Shown here piece after piece: positions 1-6,671 of a stretch of DNA of 10,623 bases (within the stretch, counting starts at the first letter, position 1; every line of letters begins with the position of its first letter). The translations under genes were made by a program, and so were the position numbers. The notes beneath the pieces were generated by a model, which saw only the letters and a list, made by a program, of their open reading frames with translations, was not told the DNA's origin and ran no database searches. The DNA is taken from contig VBFW01000192.1 in NCBI GenBank assembly GCA_005880525.1, positions 1-10,623 of the forward strand. The letters run 5' to 3'. This stretch comes from Chloroflexota bacterium (GTDB taxonomy: Bacteria; Chloroflexota; Dormibacteria; Dormibacterales; Dormibacteraceae).

Positions 1-2549
1 AAGGACCGTCCGGACGCGAATCCGCGTACATGGACTACGACTCGACGCGACATCGCACCGTGCTGTTCGGCGGCGCGTTCCAGGGCACAACCTCGAACAC
101 GTTCTTCTCCGATACGTGGGAGTACGACGGAACGACGTGGACCCAGATACCGACGGCCGGCACACCGCCGGCGGGCGCACTGGGCCAGATGGTGTTCGAT
201 GCGGCTCGTGGCGTGAGCGTGCTTTTCGGTGGCGGCGACAACGCAGGTTTCCTCGCACCCATCACCTGGGAGTGGAACGGCACGACGTGGACGCCGCGGT
301 TCACAACGCACAGACCGCCGGTCCGCGTCTGGTTTGGAATGACTTACGACTCGACTCGTCACGTTGTCGTGCTGTTCGGCGGCGACGGCGTCGATGCGGG
401 CGGCAACCACACCCTGTTGAATGACACATGGGAGTACGACGGCAACGACTGGCGGCAGGTGCTAACGGCGCATTCACCGTCCGGCCGGTACGGACACGCG
501 CTGGCTTATGACTCGGGCCGCGGCAAGACGGTGCTCTTCGCCGGACACGACGACACGACCGGCCGCCTCGACGACACCTGGGAGTACAACGGGACGGACT
601 GGACGCAGGTCGCCGCGACCAATTCACCTGCGGCGCGGTTCTGGCACTCGATGGCTTACGTAGCGGCACTCGGAAAGGTCGTCGTGTTCGGCGGTGACTA
701 TTTCGTGCCTTCAGTCACCCTGGGCCCCAACAACGAGACCTGGCTCTACGACGGCACGGGGTGGCAGCAGCTGTCGACGGTGAACAAACCGAGCCCACGT
801 GTCATGGCTCCTGTTGTGTATGACTCCGCGAATTCGAGCCTGGTCCTGTTTGGCGGAAGCACCGAGGTAAACCCGATTCAAAATCTGGCCGACACGTGGG
901 CGCTCGTTGTGCCGGAGTCGGCCGCGACGCTTTCGGTTTCGTCGCTCCAGTTTCCGCAGGAGCCTGTCCTCTCACTGACTACCAACGACGTCACGTTGAC
1001 CAATACCGGCGCCGCCCCGCTCGACCTCAGCTCGGTCGCGGCGACGGGAGACTTCGGGGAGGTCGATAACTGTCCGCGCACGCCGGCGACGCTGGCCACA
1101 GGCAGCGCCTGCACGATCACGGTGAAGTTCACGCCTTCGTCAGGCGACGTTCCGAGCGCAGGGACCCTCACCCTGACCGACAACGTGCCCGGTGGTTCGC
1201 AATCGATCCCGCTGAGCGGTTCCGGCGCCTGGGGACAGATGCAAGCCTCATCGGAGCCGCTTGCCTTCGGCGCCTCAGACATCAACCCATCCGGCGCCAC
1301 GGCTATCGCGATCGAAACGCTCACCTTCCCCGGGCCGGCCACCATCGTGACCGGGTTCCGGGCTGACATCCCCTTCTTCGTCAACAACGTCGACTGCCCG
1401 CTCAGCCATCAGCTGTCGTCCGGGGCGAGCTGCCACGTGCAGGTTGGCTTCGACCCAACGATCGCCGGTAACTATTCCGGCCAGTTCGCGATCCTCGACA
1501 ACGAGCCGGGCCTGCGGCATCCGATCGGCGTCAGCGGCACGGCGAACCCCATCCCGGTCGCCATCACATTGAACGTAACCCCCACCGACCCCGTTCCGAC
1601 TTTTGGCCGCTTGCTTGACGTCACCGCGACGAGCAGTTCGCCCTTCGGAACCGCGACCTTCTCGCTCAACGGCCACCAGGTGGGTGCGCCAGTTGACCTC
1701 GGCGGGTCTGGGTCGGCATTCGTTGCGATTCCGCTCGACGACACGACCATTCCGGCCGGCGCCGGCACGTACTCCCTGCTGGTCACAGTGCACCCGACCG
1801 ATGGCGTCCACTCAGACAGTGCGGTGTCCCAATCCGTCACCGTGTTCCCGGCCGCGACGCAGATCTCGTCCACCGGCACCGGGCTGGCGGTCCAGGGCAC
1901 GGCCGTGACCCTTGCCGCCACCGTCTCGGTGCCTCCCCTCCAGTCGCAGTTCGACTATGCGGCCAACCCGGTCTGGGTGCGCTTCGACGTCATCGATGGC
2001 GCCGGGACGACCCGCACCTACTACGCAAGGGTCAGCAGCGCCGGCAGCGCCTCCGTGGCCGTGACCGGTCTAACCCCCGGCGCTTACAGCGTCCGAGGCC
2101 GGCTTGTCGGGACTTCAGGCTCACTCTCACCGAATCCATATCTCACCAGCGAAGACTTGCGATCGGCGTTCGCCGTGGAACCGGTACGCGGCGGCTTCGT
2201 GGCCGGCGCCGGGCCCGGGATCGCGTTCGAGTTCGCGCCCGGTGGCATAGCCACGGGCTCTCTGCAGTGGGTCGAAAACGTGCAGGCGCCCGGACCTGAC
2301 GGACAGCAGCACGACGCCTATCGCATCATCACGTCGACGTCGATCGGTTCGGTGACGTCGCACAGCCACATCGCCACGGTCAACGGATCGGTGTCCATCG
2401 TCGTGGTCGACGCGACCACAGGTGTTCAGTTCAGCGCAACGGCCGCGGCCTTCCAGCTCACCGTCGCGGCCGACGGTTCGGTGCTGGTCACGACCAATGG
2501 TGGTGCCAGCGCCAGCCTGCCCCCAGGCTCAGCGGTCAATCACCTCTAG
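1..2549 (+). CDS. Kelch-repeat / choice-of-anchor D surface protein, 5'-truncated
   Basis: The first ATG (position 30) is not the true start. The frame is open from position 3, and the residues just before the Met (GPSGRESAY) complete a kelch unit, so the gene begins upstream. Numbered from that Met, six units of about 50 residues run to about 295. Each has the pattern PxxR..YDs.r...VLFGG...dTWeydG..W, expected to fold as beta-propeller blades. Two choice-of-anchor D-like beta domains follow (about 297-400 and 401-508), each with a cysteine pair (C348/C361 and C456/C468) and a C-terminal SGSG/SGTA. Ig-like modules span about 510-607 and 608-717. A Gly-rich C-terminal domain (about 720-839, starting GGFVAGAGPG) loosely recalls domains that follow choice-of-anchor modules. 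No membrane anchor or sortase signal is visible at the C-terminus. It is probably secreted, with a binding or adhesive role (inference). The signal peptide would lie outside the window. Confidence 0.9.
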   Translation, partial: GPSGRESAYMDYDSTRHRTVLFGGAFQGTTSNTFFSDTWEYDGTTWTQIPTAGTPPAGALGQMVFDAARGVSVLFGGGDNAGFLAPITWEWNGTTWTPRFTTHRPPVRVWFGMTYDSTRHVVVLFGGDGVDAGGNHTLLNDTWEYDGNDWRQVLTAHSPSGRYGHALAYDSGRGKTVLFAGHDDTTGRLDDTWEYNGTDWTQVAATNSPAARFWHSMAYVAALGKVVVFGGDYFVPSVTLGPNNETWLYDGTGWQQLSTVNKPSPRVMAPVVYDSANSSLVLFGGSTEVNPIQNLADTWALVVPESAATLSVSSLQFPQEPVLSLTTNDVTLTNTGAAPLDLSSVAATGDFGEVDNCPRTPATLATGSACTITVKFTPSSGDVPSAGTLTLTDNVPGGSQSIPLSGSGAWGQMQASSEPLAFGASDINPSGATAIAIETLTFPGPATIVTGFRADIPFFVNNVDCPLSHQLSSGASCHVQVGFDPTIAGNYSGQFAILDNEPGLRHPIGVSGTANPIPVAITLNVTPTDPVPTFGRLLDVTATSSSPFGTATFSLNGHQVGAPVDLGGSGSAFVAIPLDDTTIPAGAGTYSLLVTVHPTDGVHSDSAVSQSVTVFPAATQISSTGTGLAVQGTAVTLAATVSVPPLQSQFDYAANPVWVRFDVIDGAGTTRTYYARVSSAGSASVAVTGLTPGAYSVRGRLVGTSGSLSPNPYLTSEDLRSAFAVEPVRGGFVAGAGPGIAFEFAPGGIATGSLQWVENVQAPGPDGQQHDAYRIITSTSIGSVTSHSHIATVNGSVSIVVVDATTGVQFSATAAAFQLTVAADGSVLVTTNGGASASLPPGSAVNHL

Positions 2550-2589
2550 CCGGACGCTCGCTCGCAGCCCCAATCTCACGCGCGATAGT

Positions 2590-2606
2590 GGCTTCTTATC
2601 GAAGCC
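2590..2606. terminator. Hairpin between convergent genes, possible terminator
   Basis: A perfect 6-bp stem, GGCTTC/GAAGCC, closes a 5-nt loop (TTATC) about 40 bases after the stop of the kelch gene. It faces the end of the convergent membrane-protein gene. There is no U-tract, so intrinsic termination is only possible, not shown. The rest of the 2550-2677 gap holds nothing else I recognise. Confidence 0.3.
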
Positions 2607-2677
2607 CTACCTGGCCGCCGGACGAGGGCGGTGCAGAACGGATTCCCGAGTGTCTTTGACAGGGCGCTGACGGCGCT

Positions 2678-3226
2678 TCAGGGTGACGTAGAGATCTTCG
2701 ACGCGGCGCTCGGCGCCCTCTGCTGCTGCCTCCAGCGGGCAAGATCCACGCCGGCAACGAGCAGCCAAATCATCAGCGCAACCTCGGCGACGAACCCGAG
2801 TGCTTCGACATACGTATGGATGCGACCAGATAATGACGGAACCGCAAATGTGAGCCAAGCTAAGCCCGCGAGAACGATGAGTATGCCCAACGGCCGAGGC
2901 AAAAAAGTCGAGCGGACAATCAGGAAGCCGAGCACTATCAGGAACAGCCCATCACAGACAAGACCTGCGGCGATCGCATGGAAGAAGACCGCGAGGGCCT
3001 GCCCGACGAGGCTGAAGGCGGTTGCTAGCAGCGCGAGACCGTGACTCACGGGTCTGAGCAGGATGTAGAACAACAACGTCACCGCGACGTATATGGCGAC
3101 GGATACCCATTCGAGCGCCTGTTTGAAGACAACCAGGCTGAGTAGGGCAACAACGAAGTAGAGCAAGTACACCACGCCGATGGCACGTGCCTTCAACGGC
3201 GAAGGCAGCCGGTTTAACCGGTGCAT
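2678..3226 (-). CDS. DUF4386-like multi-pass membrane protein
   Basis: This is a 182-residue hydrophobic protein with about six predicted membrane helices (roughly 15-35, 41-58, 64-85, 89-107, 112-130 and 142-162). Several features recall the uncharacterised DUF4386 family. They are the N-terminal KARAIGVVYLLYF, a central LLFYILLRPVSHGLALLA, the STFLPRPLGILIVLAGLAWL stretch and a late EVALMIWLLVAGVDL helix. The function of that family is unknown. The ATG at 3226 is preferred over an in-frame TTG at 3271 because a good -35/-10 pair lies between them, and transcripts from it would begin just before the ATG. No Shine-Dalgarno sequence is visible. The tail (WRQQQRAPSAASKISTSP) is polar and probably cytoplasmic. 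The gene is monocistronic here and converges on the kelch gene. It is a little shorter than the roughly 200-230 residues I expect for the family, mainly in the first loop. Confidence 0.8.
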   Translation of the reverse strand: MHRLNRLPSPLKARAIGVVYLLYFVVALLSLVVFKQALEWVSVAIYVAVTLLFYILLRPVSHGLALLATAFSLVGQALAVFFHAIAAGLVCDGLFLIVLGFLIVRSTFLPRPLGILIVLAGLAWLTFAVPSLSGRIHTYVEALGFVAEVALMIWLLVAGVDLARWRQQQRAPSAASKISTSP

Positions 3227-3234
3227 GGCGCCAG

Positions 3235-3263
3235 ATGATAGGAGTTGAGTGCAGGCCAAGCAA
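3235..3263 (-). promoter_or_regulatory. Promoter of the DUF4386-like gene
   Basis: Read on the minus strand, TTGCTT (3263-3258) is followed after exactly 17 bases by TATCAT (3240-3235), which matches five of six bases of TATAAT. The ATG at 3226 lies 8 bases past the -10 box, so the transcript should have almost no leader. This supports the ATG as the start codon. Confidence 0.6.
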
Positions 3264-3680
3264 ACTCCCAATCAGTACGTATTTGGCGACGGTAGCGTTA
3301 CCTGGACTTTCTGCAGTCCTGGCGCACGCGACTCCGGCCAGGGTTCAGGTCGCAAACCAGCTCGGGACGCGCCTCGAGTAGCGACGTTCGCGATCGGGGT
3401 GTCTTCTCAACATCAGGGCCGCCGGACAGGTCATCGAAGACGATCGGCTCAGCCACGCTCGGTAAGCGGATAGCCTTCGACACTTGGTCGGCACTCGACG
3501 GAATCTAGGGATTCGCTGGTGGTAGGTCGCCGACCCAGTAGCCGGGACTTGCTATCGGTAGTGGATGCAGCTTATCGATAGCAACCGAGCAGCTCGGTGA
3601 CGTTCGTGCGCGCCCGAGCCAGACAACTCGGTGCGCACAAACTGGCGACCTGGATCTCTGAGCTCGGGCCAAAAGCAAGC
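3264..3680. other. Non-coding stretch with clustered inverted repeats
   Basis: No convincing gene lies between the divergent promoters of the membrane protein and the cell-wall amidase. Its right part holds several inverted repeats. They are GAATC-TAGG-GATTC (3501-3514), GGTCG-C-CGACC (3525-3535), TTGCTATCG with CGATAGCAA (3549-3557 and 3576-3584), and ACCGAGC-A-GCTCGGT (3584-3598). The two longest share a base at 3584. A minus-strand reading frame of 61 codons (3298-3483) resembles no family I know. Confidence 0.5.
3549..3598. repeat. Two abutting perfect inverted repeats
   Basis: The arms TTGCTATCG (3549-3557) and CGATAGCAA (3576-3584) are exact complements around an 18-base loop. They run directly into the 15-base palindrome ACCGAGC-A-GCTCGGT (3584-3598). 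The pair lies about 80 bases upstream of the -35 box of the cell-wall amidase. It could be a regulator site or an RNA or DNA hairpin. No U-tract follows. Confidence 0.6.
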
Positions 3681-3709
3681 TTGTCGGCTGTACTCACGTC
3701 GGCTACCGT
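3681..3709 (+). promoter_or_regulatory. Promoter of the secreted amidase gene
   Basis: TTGTCG (3681-3686) and TACCGT (3704-3709) are separated by 17 bases. The GTG start at 3716 begins after 6 more bases, where transcription from this -10 box would be expected to start. There is no Shine-Dalgarno sequence, so the mRNA is probably leaderless. Confidence 0.6.
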
Positions 3710-3715
3710 GCTTCC

Positions 3716-5086
3716 GTGCGTGGGCGACTGAGGTCGGTTCGCATCGTCGCGGCCCTGGTCGTGCTCTTGGGATGTCTGTCGAGCACCTCCTGGGTGGACC
3801 ACACCCAAACCGAGAAGGTCTCTTCCGGGCCAGCCGCAACGAGCCCACTCAGCGGCATGACTCTTGGATCTCAATCTGAGCCGGCCTGCCCAAGTGCCCC
3901 CGCTCCCGAGGAGGTCGCCGCTCCCGACTACCCCCAAGCGAGATGGATCCCGGCGGCCGCGGGCAACTTCTCGGTGGCCAACCGCCCCCACGATTGCCCG
4001 GTCGACATGATCGTCATCCACGACACTGAGGTCCCCATTGCCCAAGCAGTCCGGATCTTTCAAGACCCGATCATGCAGAGGTCAGCGAACTACATCGTGT
4101 CTGCCAGCGGTCAGATCGTTCAGATGGTGCACGAGACAGACATCGCTTGGCATGCTGGGAACTGGGACTACAACACCCGCGCGATCGGCATCGAGCACGA
4201 GGGCTACGCCTGGACGCCGGGCTCGTTCAGCAAAGCGGAATACCAAGCCAGCGCGCATCTGGCCGCGTCGATCTGCTCGCGATGGGGCGTACCGATGGAT
4301 CGCACCCACGTCATTGGTCACTTCCAGGTGCCTGACGATCACCATCCGGGCCTGTTCGGAGGTGAGTCGCACCGCACTGATCCGGGCCCGTACTGGGATT
4401 GGAGCTACTACCTCTCCCTGGCGGCGTCCGATGCCAGGGCTCTTCCGAGCCCGCCGCGGATGATGGTCGATCCCGTGGCCGTAAACGGTTTAGACAGCGC
4501 AACCGTCACCTGGCAACCGGCCCGCTCGTGCCGCCTCCCGATCCTCGGGTACACCGTCCTCGCCGAGCCCGGCGACCTCAGCTCGTACCTGCCGGCAACT
4601 GCAACCTCGGCGACATTCAACAACTTGCAGTCGGGCACGATCTATACGTTCACCGTTACCGCCATCGACGGCAATGGCCAGGACAGCCTCACCTCGAATG
4701 CAGTCATACCCGGACGCTGCAATGCGGTCGAATTGAGTGCCTTGGGAAACTCGCCCCAACCGTATGGAAGCAAGGTGCTGCTCCACGGCGCTGCGACGGG
4801 TTGTCGCATACCGCGCTACGCCTTCGCGCTGTTGTCGCCTGGGTCGGGTACGTGGACATTGGCGCGGCCCTACTCGAGTGCTCCGGTCTTCTACTGGCGT
4901 ACCACCGGTTATGCGTCAGGGACGTATTCGATCAGGCTCATGGTCCGTGACGCCAGGGGCCCAGGTACCTACAGCAGTGTGCTGGGCAGCTATGACGGTT
5001 ACCTGGACGCGATATACACGGTCACCGCAACCCCCAACAGCTCGGTTGCCGTTTCTCCCGAGTTCATCCGACACTTTTCGGCCTGA
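3716..5086 (+). CDS. Secreted N-acetylmuramoyl-L-alanine amidase with fibronectin III domain
   Basis: This 456-residue protein should cleave the MurNAc-L-Ala bond of peptidoglycan outside the membrane. A basic n-region and hydrophobic stretch (residues 4-19) end in VLLGC, a possible lipobox with Cys20 as the lipidated residue. The Amidase_2/PGRP domain (about 90-235) has the expected zinc ligands: H102 in VIHDTE, H202 in HVIGH and D222 in TDPGPYWDW. It also has the conserved Y126 (NYIVS.SGQIVQMV) and E160 (AIGIEHEG). A fibronectin type III domain follows (about 245-332). The last domain (about 335-440) starts at a Cys pair (C335/C363) and resembles repeat domains in other secreted proteins of high-GC bacteria. 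The GTG start is chosen because a promoter -10 box ends 6 bases before it and the signal sequence follows at once. It may act in wall remodelling or in lysis of competitors; the sequence cannot decide. Confidence 0.9.
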   Translation: MRGRLRSVRIVAALVVLLGCLSSTSWVDHTQTEKVSSGPAATSPLSGMTLGSQSEPACPSAPAPEEVAAPDYPQARWIPAAAGNFSVANRPHDCPVDMIVIHDTEVPIAQAVRIFQDPIMQRSANYIVSASGQIVQMVHETDIAWHAGNWDYNTRAIGIEHEGYAWTPGSFSKAEYQASAHLAASICSRWGVPMDRTHVIGHFQVPDDHHPGLFGGESHRTDPGPYWDWSYYLSLAASDARALPSPPRMMVDPVAVNGLDSATVTWQPARSCRLPILGYTVLAEPGDLSSYLPATATSATFNNLQSGTIYTFTVTAIDGNGQDSLTSNAVIPGRCNAVELSALGNSPQPYGSKVLLHGAATGCRIPRYAFALLSPGSGTWTLARPYSSAPVFYWRTTGYASGTYSIRLMVRDARGPGTYSSVLGSYDGYLDAIYTVTATPNSSVAVSPEFIRHFSA

Positions 5087-5148
5087 TTGTCAGTCGCCTC
5101 GATTCTCGTAGAGGCCAGGGTCGTGCGGTGACTCGACCCATCCTGGCG

Positions 5149-5191
5149 GAGGTAAATAACCTCAGTTACCGTGTAACACCCCGGCACGGGG
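5149..5191. repeat. Three adjacent perfect inverted repeats
   Basis: GAGGT-N5-ACCTC (5149-5163), GTTAC-CGT-GTAAC (5165-5177) and CCCCG-GCA-CGGGG (5179-5191) follow one another with single-base gaps. The third overlaps the start of a tandem pair of GGCACGGGGC (5183-5202). Stems this short occur by chance singly, but three in register is unusual. They could form hairpins near the end of the amidase transcript or bind protein. Confidence 0.55.
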
Positions 5192-5238
5192 CGGCACGGG
5201 GCGGCCGAATGAACTCGCACCTAGAATTCGGGGGACCC
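5163..5238 (+). repeat. Copy A of a diverged 77-bp direct repeat
   Basis: Hand alignment with 9241-9317 gives 58 identical columns of 77 with one single-base gap. The best parts are the ends (CAGTTAC..TGTAA at the left, CACCTAGAATTCG.GGGACCC at the right, 20 of 21) and a central GGCACGGGGC. In this copy the decamer is doubled. A TAGAAT (5222-5227) could be a -10 box, and the tRNA-like sequence starts 13 bases after it, so the repeat could be a tRNA-type promoter region (inference). No clear -35 box is at the right distance. Confidence 0.75.
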
Positions 5239-5240
5239 AT

Positions 5241-5277
5241 TCCGGAGTAGCTCAACGGTAGAGCAGGCGGCTGTCAA
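5241..5277 (+). pseudogene. 5' half of an Asn/Asp-type tRNA, 3' half missing
   Basis: The stretch reads as a tRNA 5' half. It has the acceptor arm TCCGGAG (5241-5247), TA, a D-arm GCTC-AACGGTA-GAGC (5250-5264), A, an anticodon stem GGCGG (5266-5270) and a loop CTGTCAA (5271-5277). The loop holds triplet GTC (Asp) in a body that looks more like tRNA-Asn, where GTT is expected. Downstream bases do not pair: GGATC follows the loop where CCGCC or similar is needed, there is no normal T-arm, and no CTCCGGA closes the acceptor. A GTCGAGT (5298-5304) recalls a decayed T-loop at the wrong distance. I call it a truncated or decayed tRNA gene. A functional tRNA is unlikely. Confidence 0.6.
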
Positions 5278-5595
5278 GGATCTGATCGTGGTCACTCGTC
5301 GAGTCTTCCTGAACTCGATCGCGCCCGGTCCGGCGGCCACGAGTCGCTTCTCTGACGGCAGTTAGAGCACTTGGCAGGCGGTTCTAAACATTCCGATGCG
5401 CAGTGCCTCGGGCGCCATCATCCTCGAGACATTCCCACATTTCAGCGTCGCATCTCCGTTCACACGCAGTTTTCTTGGCAGCTGCAGCACAAGCTTGCAG
5501 AATCTTCGACGCTACGGTTCCTCAGCGGGAAAGGACGCATCGGTTCCAGCGACAAGCGTCTTTCGTCACGCGGTCAAGACGCGAAGTCGGATGGT

Positions 5596-5601
5596 TACAG
5601 T
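5596..5601 (+). promoter_or_regulatory. -10 box for a leaderless start at 5608
   Basis: TACAGT (5596-5601) ends exactly 6 bases before the GTG at 5608, the same layout as TACCGT-N6-GTG at the secreted amidase. I see no convincing -35 box 16-19 bases upstream. Confidence 0.45.
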
Positions 5602-5607
5602 GGATCC

Positions 5608-6522
5608 GTGCGGAGCCTGATGGGCAGCCTTATCGGGGCCGTGATCCTGTTCCTCTGCTTCCTCTTCGGCCGCCGGGTCGATAGAAGCACCGTCCCCTGG
5701 CTGGACGGTCCGACGGGTCCGCCACGGATCGGCGTGGGCTTCCATCGCTCCGTCGCCGCCCAAGCCGGACTCGGCGTGAACACCGGCTCTGACCTCGGGC
5801 TGCTGCCGGACTGCGCATTCCTCGATGGCGATGGGTTCGACTCAGGTCGCCTTCACCCATCGGTGCGCGACTTCTACGAGCACACCGGCCGCTACCACCT
5901 CGACGTGTGGTCGCAGTGGTCGCCGCTGTTCTGGCCCTTCGGATGGATGCTGATCCATTTCGTCAGCCGCCGCATGGAGCAGCTGAACTTTCCGATGTAC
6001 CCGCTCGAGACCGCGCGCGGCATGACGAGCGAGGTCGAGCAGCTGGTGGATCAGTCGGGACGCGTGGCGTTCACGAGCTGGCTGCGCCGCAACCTCGCAA
6101 GCGGCCTCGTTATCTATTCAGGCTTCTACTCGACTGCCACACCGCCCGGGTCCGGACCTTGCGTGAAGACCGTGTTTCCTGTTGTGCGCGGCAACGCGAC
6201 GGTGCTGCTCCGACCAGAGGCGCAGACGGATGGATCATTGAAGCTCATGTCGTCTGGTCATGGGTTCGGGGACCCGGGATTCTATCGGATCACGGAAGCA
6301 GGATCGGGGCGTATCCGAGTGTGGTACGTGCGCCCGCTCAAGGAAGTCTTCCACGTGTATCCCGATGTCGACGGCTCCGTTCGCACCGACCACTTCGTGC
6401 GTTGGTTGGGCCGGTCAGTGCTCCGCCTGCACTACCACATCACCCCGGCGCAAGAGATACAGCGAGGTGCGCTGCAGGTCCAGACACGCGAATCGAACCT
6501 GAGCCAGGAGCTCATACCGTGA
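5608..6522 (+). CDS. Membrane-anchored protein of unknown function
   Basis: I do not recognise a named family for this 304-residue protein. Residues 5-20 form a hydrophobic segment followed by GRRVDR, which suggests an N-terminal anchor or uncleaved signal. The remainder is soluble and aromatic-rich. A histidine/aromatic block lies at about 83-112 (LHPSVRDFYEHTGRYHLDVW then SQWSPLFWPF). A second block (about 137-205) contains ETARGMTSEVEQLVD, then a beta-rich FPVVRGNATVLLRPEA. A third (about 213-227) reads LMSSGHGFGDPGFYR. The end is also beta-rich (VRPLKEVFHVY, then HFVRWLGRSVLRLHYHI). No catalytic motif is clear. The GTG at 5608 is chosen because a -10 box precedes it by 6 bases and the hydrophobic segment starts there; ATG 5620 is an alternative. 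The stop overlaps the start of a short ORF by GTGA, which suggests translational coupling to a second gene. Confidence 0.75.
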   Translation: MRSLMGSLIGAVILFLCFLFGRRVDRSTVPWLDGPTGPPRIGVGFHRSVAAQAGLGVNTGSDLGLLPDCAFLDGDGFDSGRLHPSVRDFYEHTGRYHLDVWSQWSPLFWPFGWMLIHFVSRRMEQLNFPMYPLETARGMTSEVEQLVDQSGRVAFTSWLRRNLASGLVIYSGFYSTATPPGSGPCVKTVFPVVRGNATVLLRPEAQTDGSLKLMSSGHGFGDPGFYRITEAGSGRIRVWYVRPLKEVFHVYPDVDGSVRTDHFVRWLGRSVLRLHYHITPAQEIQRGALQVQTRESNLSQELIP

Positions 6523-6671
6523 GCCAGTCTCCCAGCCTCAGCGCGCTGGCCGGAATCGGGTTTGGAGTTGGTCTAGTCGGTTACAAGACCGAGGGTCAGG
6601 AAGAATATGAGGCCGATTCATTCTGCGCGGACCTTCTAATAGCGTGGAAGGCCACTCATCTCGCTCATTAG
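6519..6671 (+). CDS. Short coupled ORF, possible truncated gene
   Basis: A GTG at 6519 overlaps the TGA of the preceding gene (GTGA), a typical coupled-operon junction. The 50-residue product begins with a small hydrophobic stretch (ALAGIGFGVGLVGY, residues 9-22) and ends with an acidic part and WKATHLAH. It matches nothing I know. Its last 36 bases run into the 3' end of the convergent dehydrogenase gene. It may be the remaining start of a longer partner gene that was cut when the right-hand genes arrived, with the final residues read from the incoming DNA. A chance ORF is also possible. Confidence 0.35.
   Translation: MSQSPSLSALAGIGFGVGLVGYKTEGQEEYEADSFCADLLIAWKATHLAH

Larger units (their letters stand above)
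5087..5607. other. Non-coding stretch with palindromes, repeat copy A and a tRNA remnant
   Basis: No gene is supported here. An open frame continues upstream of the 5608 start, but its sequence (5371-5607) has no protein character. A weak hairpin, GCCTC/GAGGC (5096-5115), follows the amidase stop. Then come three adjacent small palindromes, copy A of the 77-bp repeat, a tRNA 5' half, and a palindrome ACTCG-T-CGAGT (5294-5304). The stretch from about 5314 to 5590 shows nothing I recognise. Confidence 0.6.

Noticed and set aside
878..1921. Minus-strand frames opposite the kelch/choice-of-anchor gene
   Set aside because: They have no recognisable domains, and the plus strand here is clearly coding with repeated domain structure.
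3227..3271. A TTG start at 3271 for the DUF4386-like protein
   Set aside because: The -35 and -10 boxes of the likely promoter fall inside this extension, and the extra 15 residues lack family character.
3298..3483. A 61-codon minus-strand frame starting MSKAIRLPSVAEPIVFDDL
   Set aside because: The first two dozen residues look protein-like, and it could be a gene remnant. It matches no family I know, decays into Arg-rich sequence, and has no start signals.
5371..5607. N-terminal extension of the 304-residue protein
   Set aside because: The added residues have no protein character, and the -10 box plus hydrophobic segment point to the GTG at 5608.
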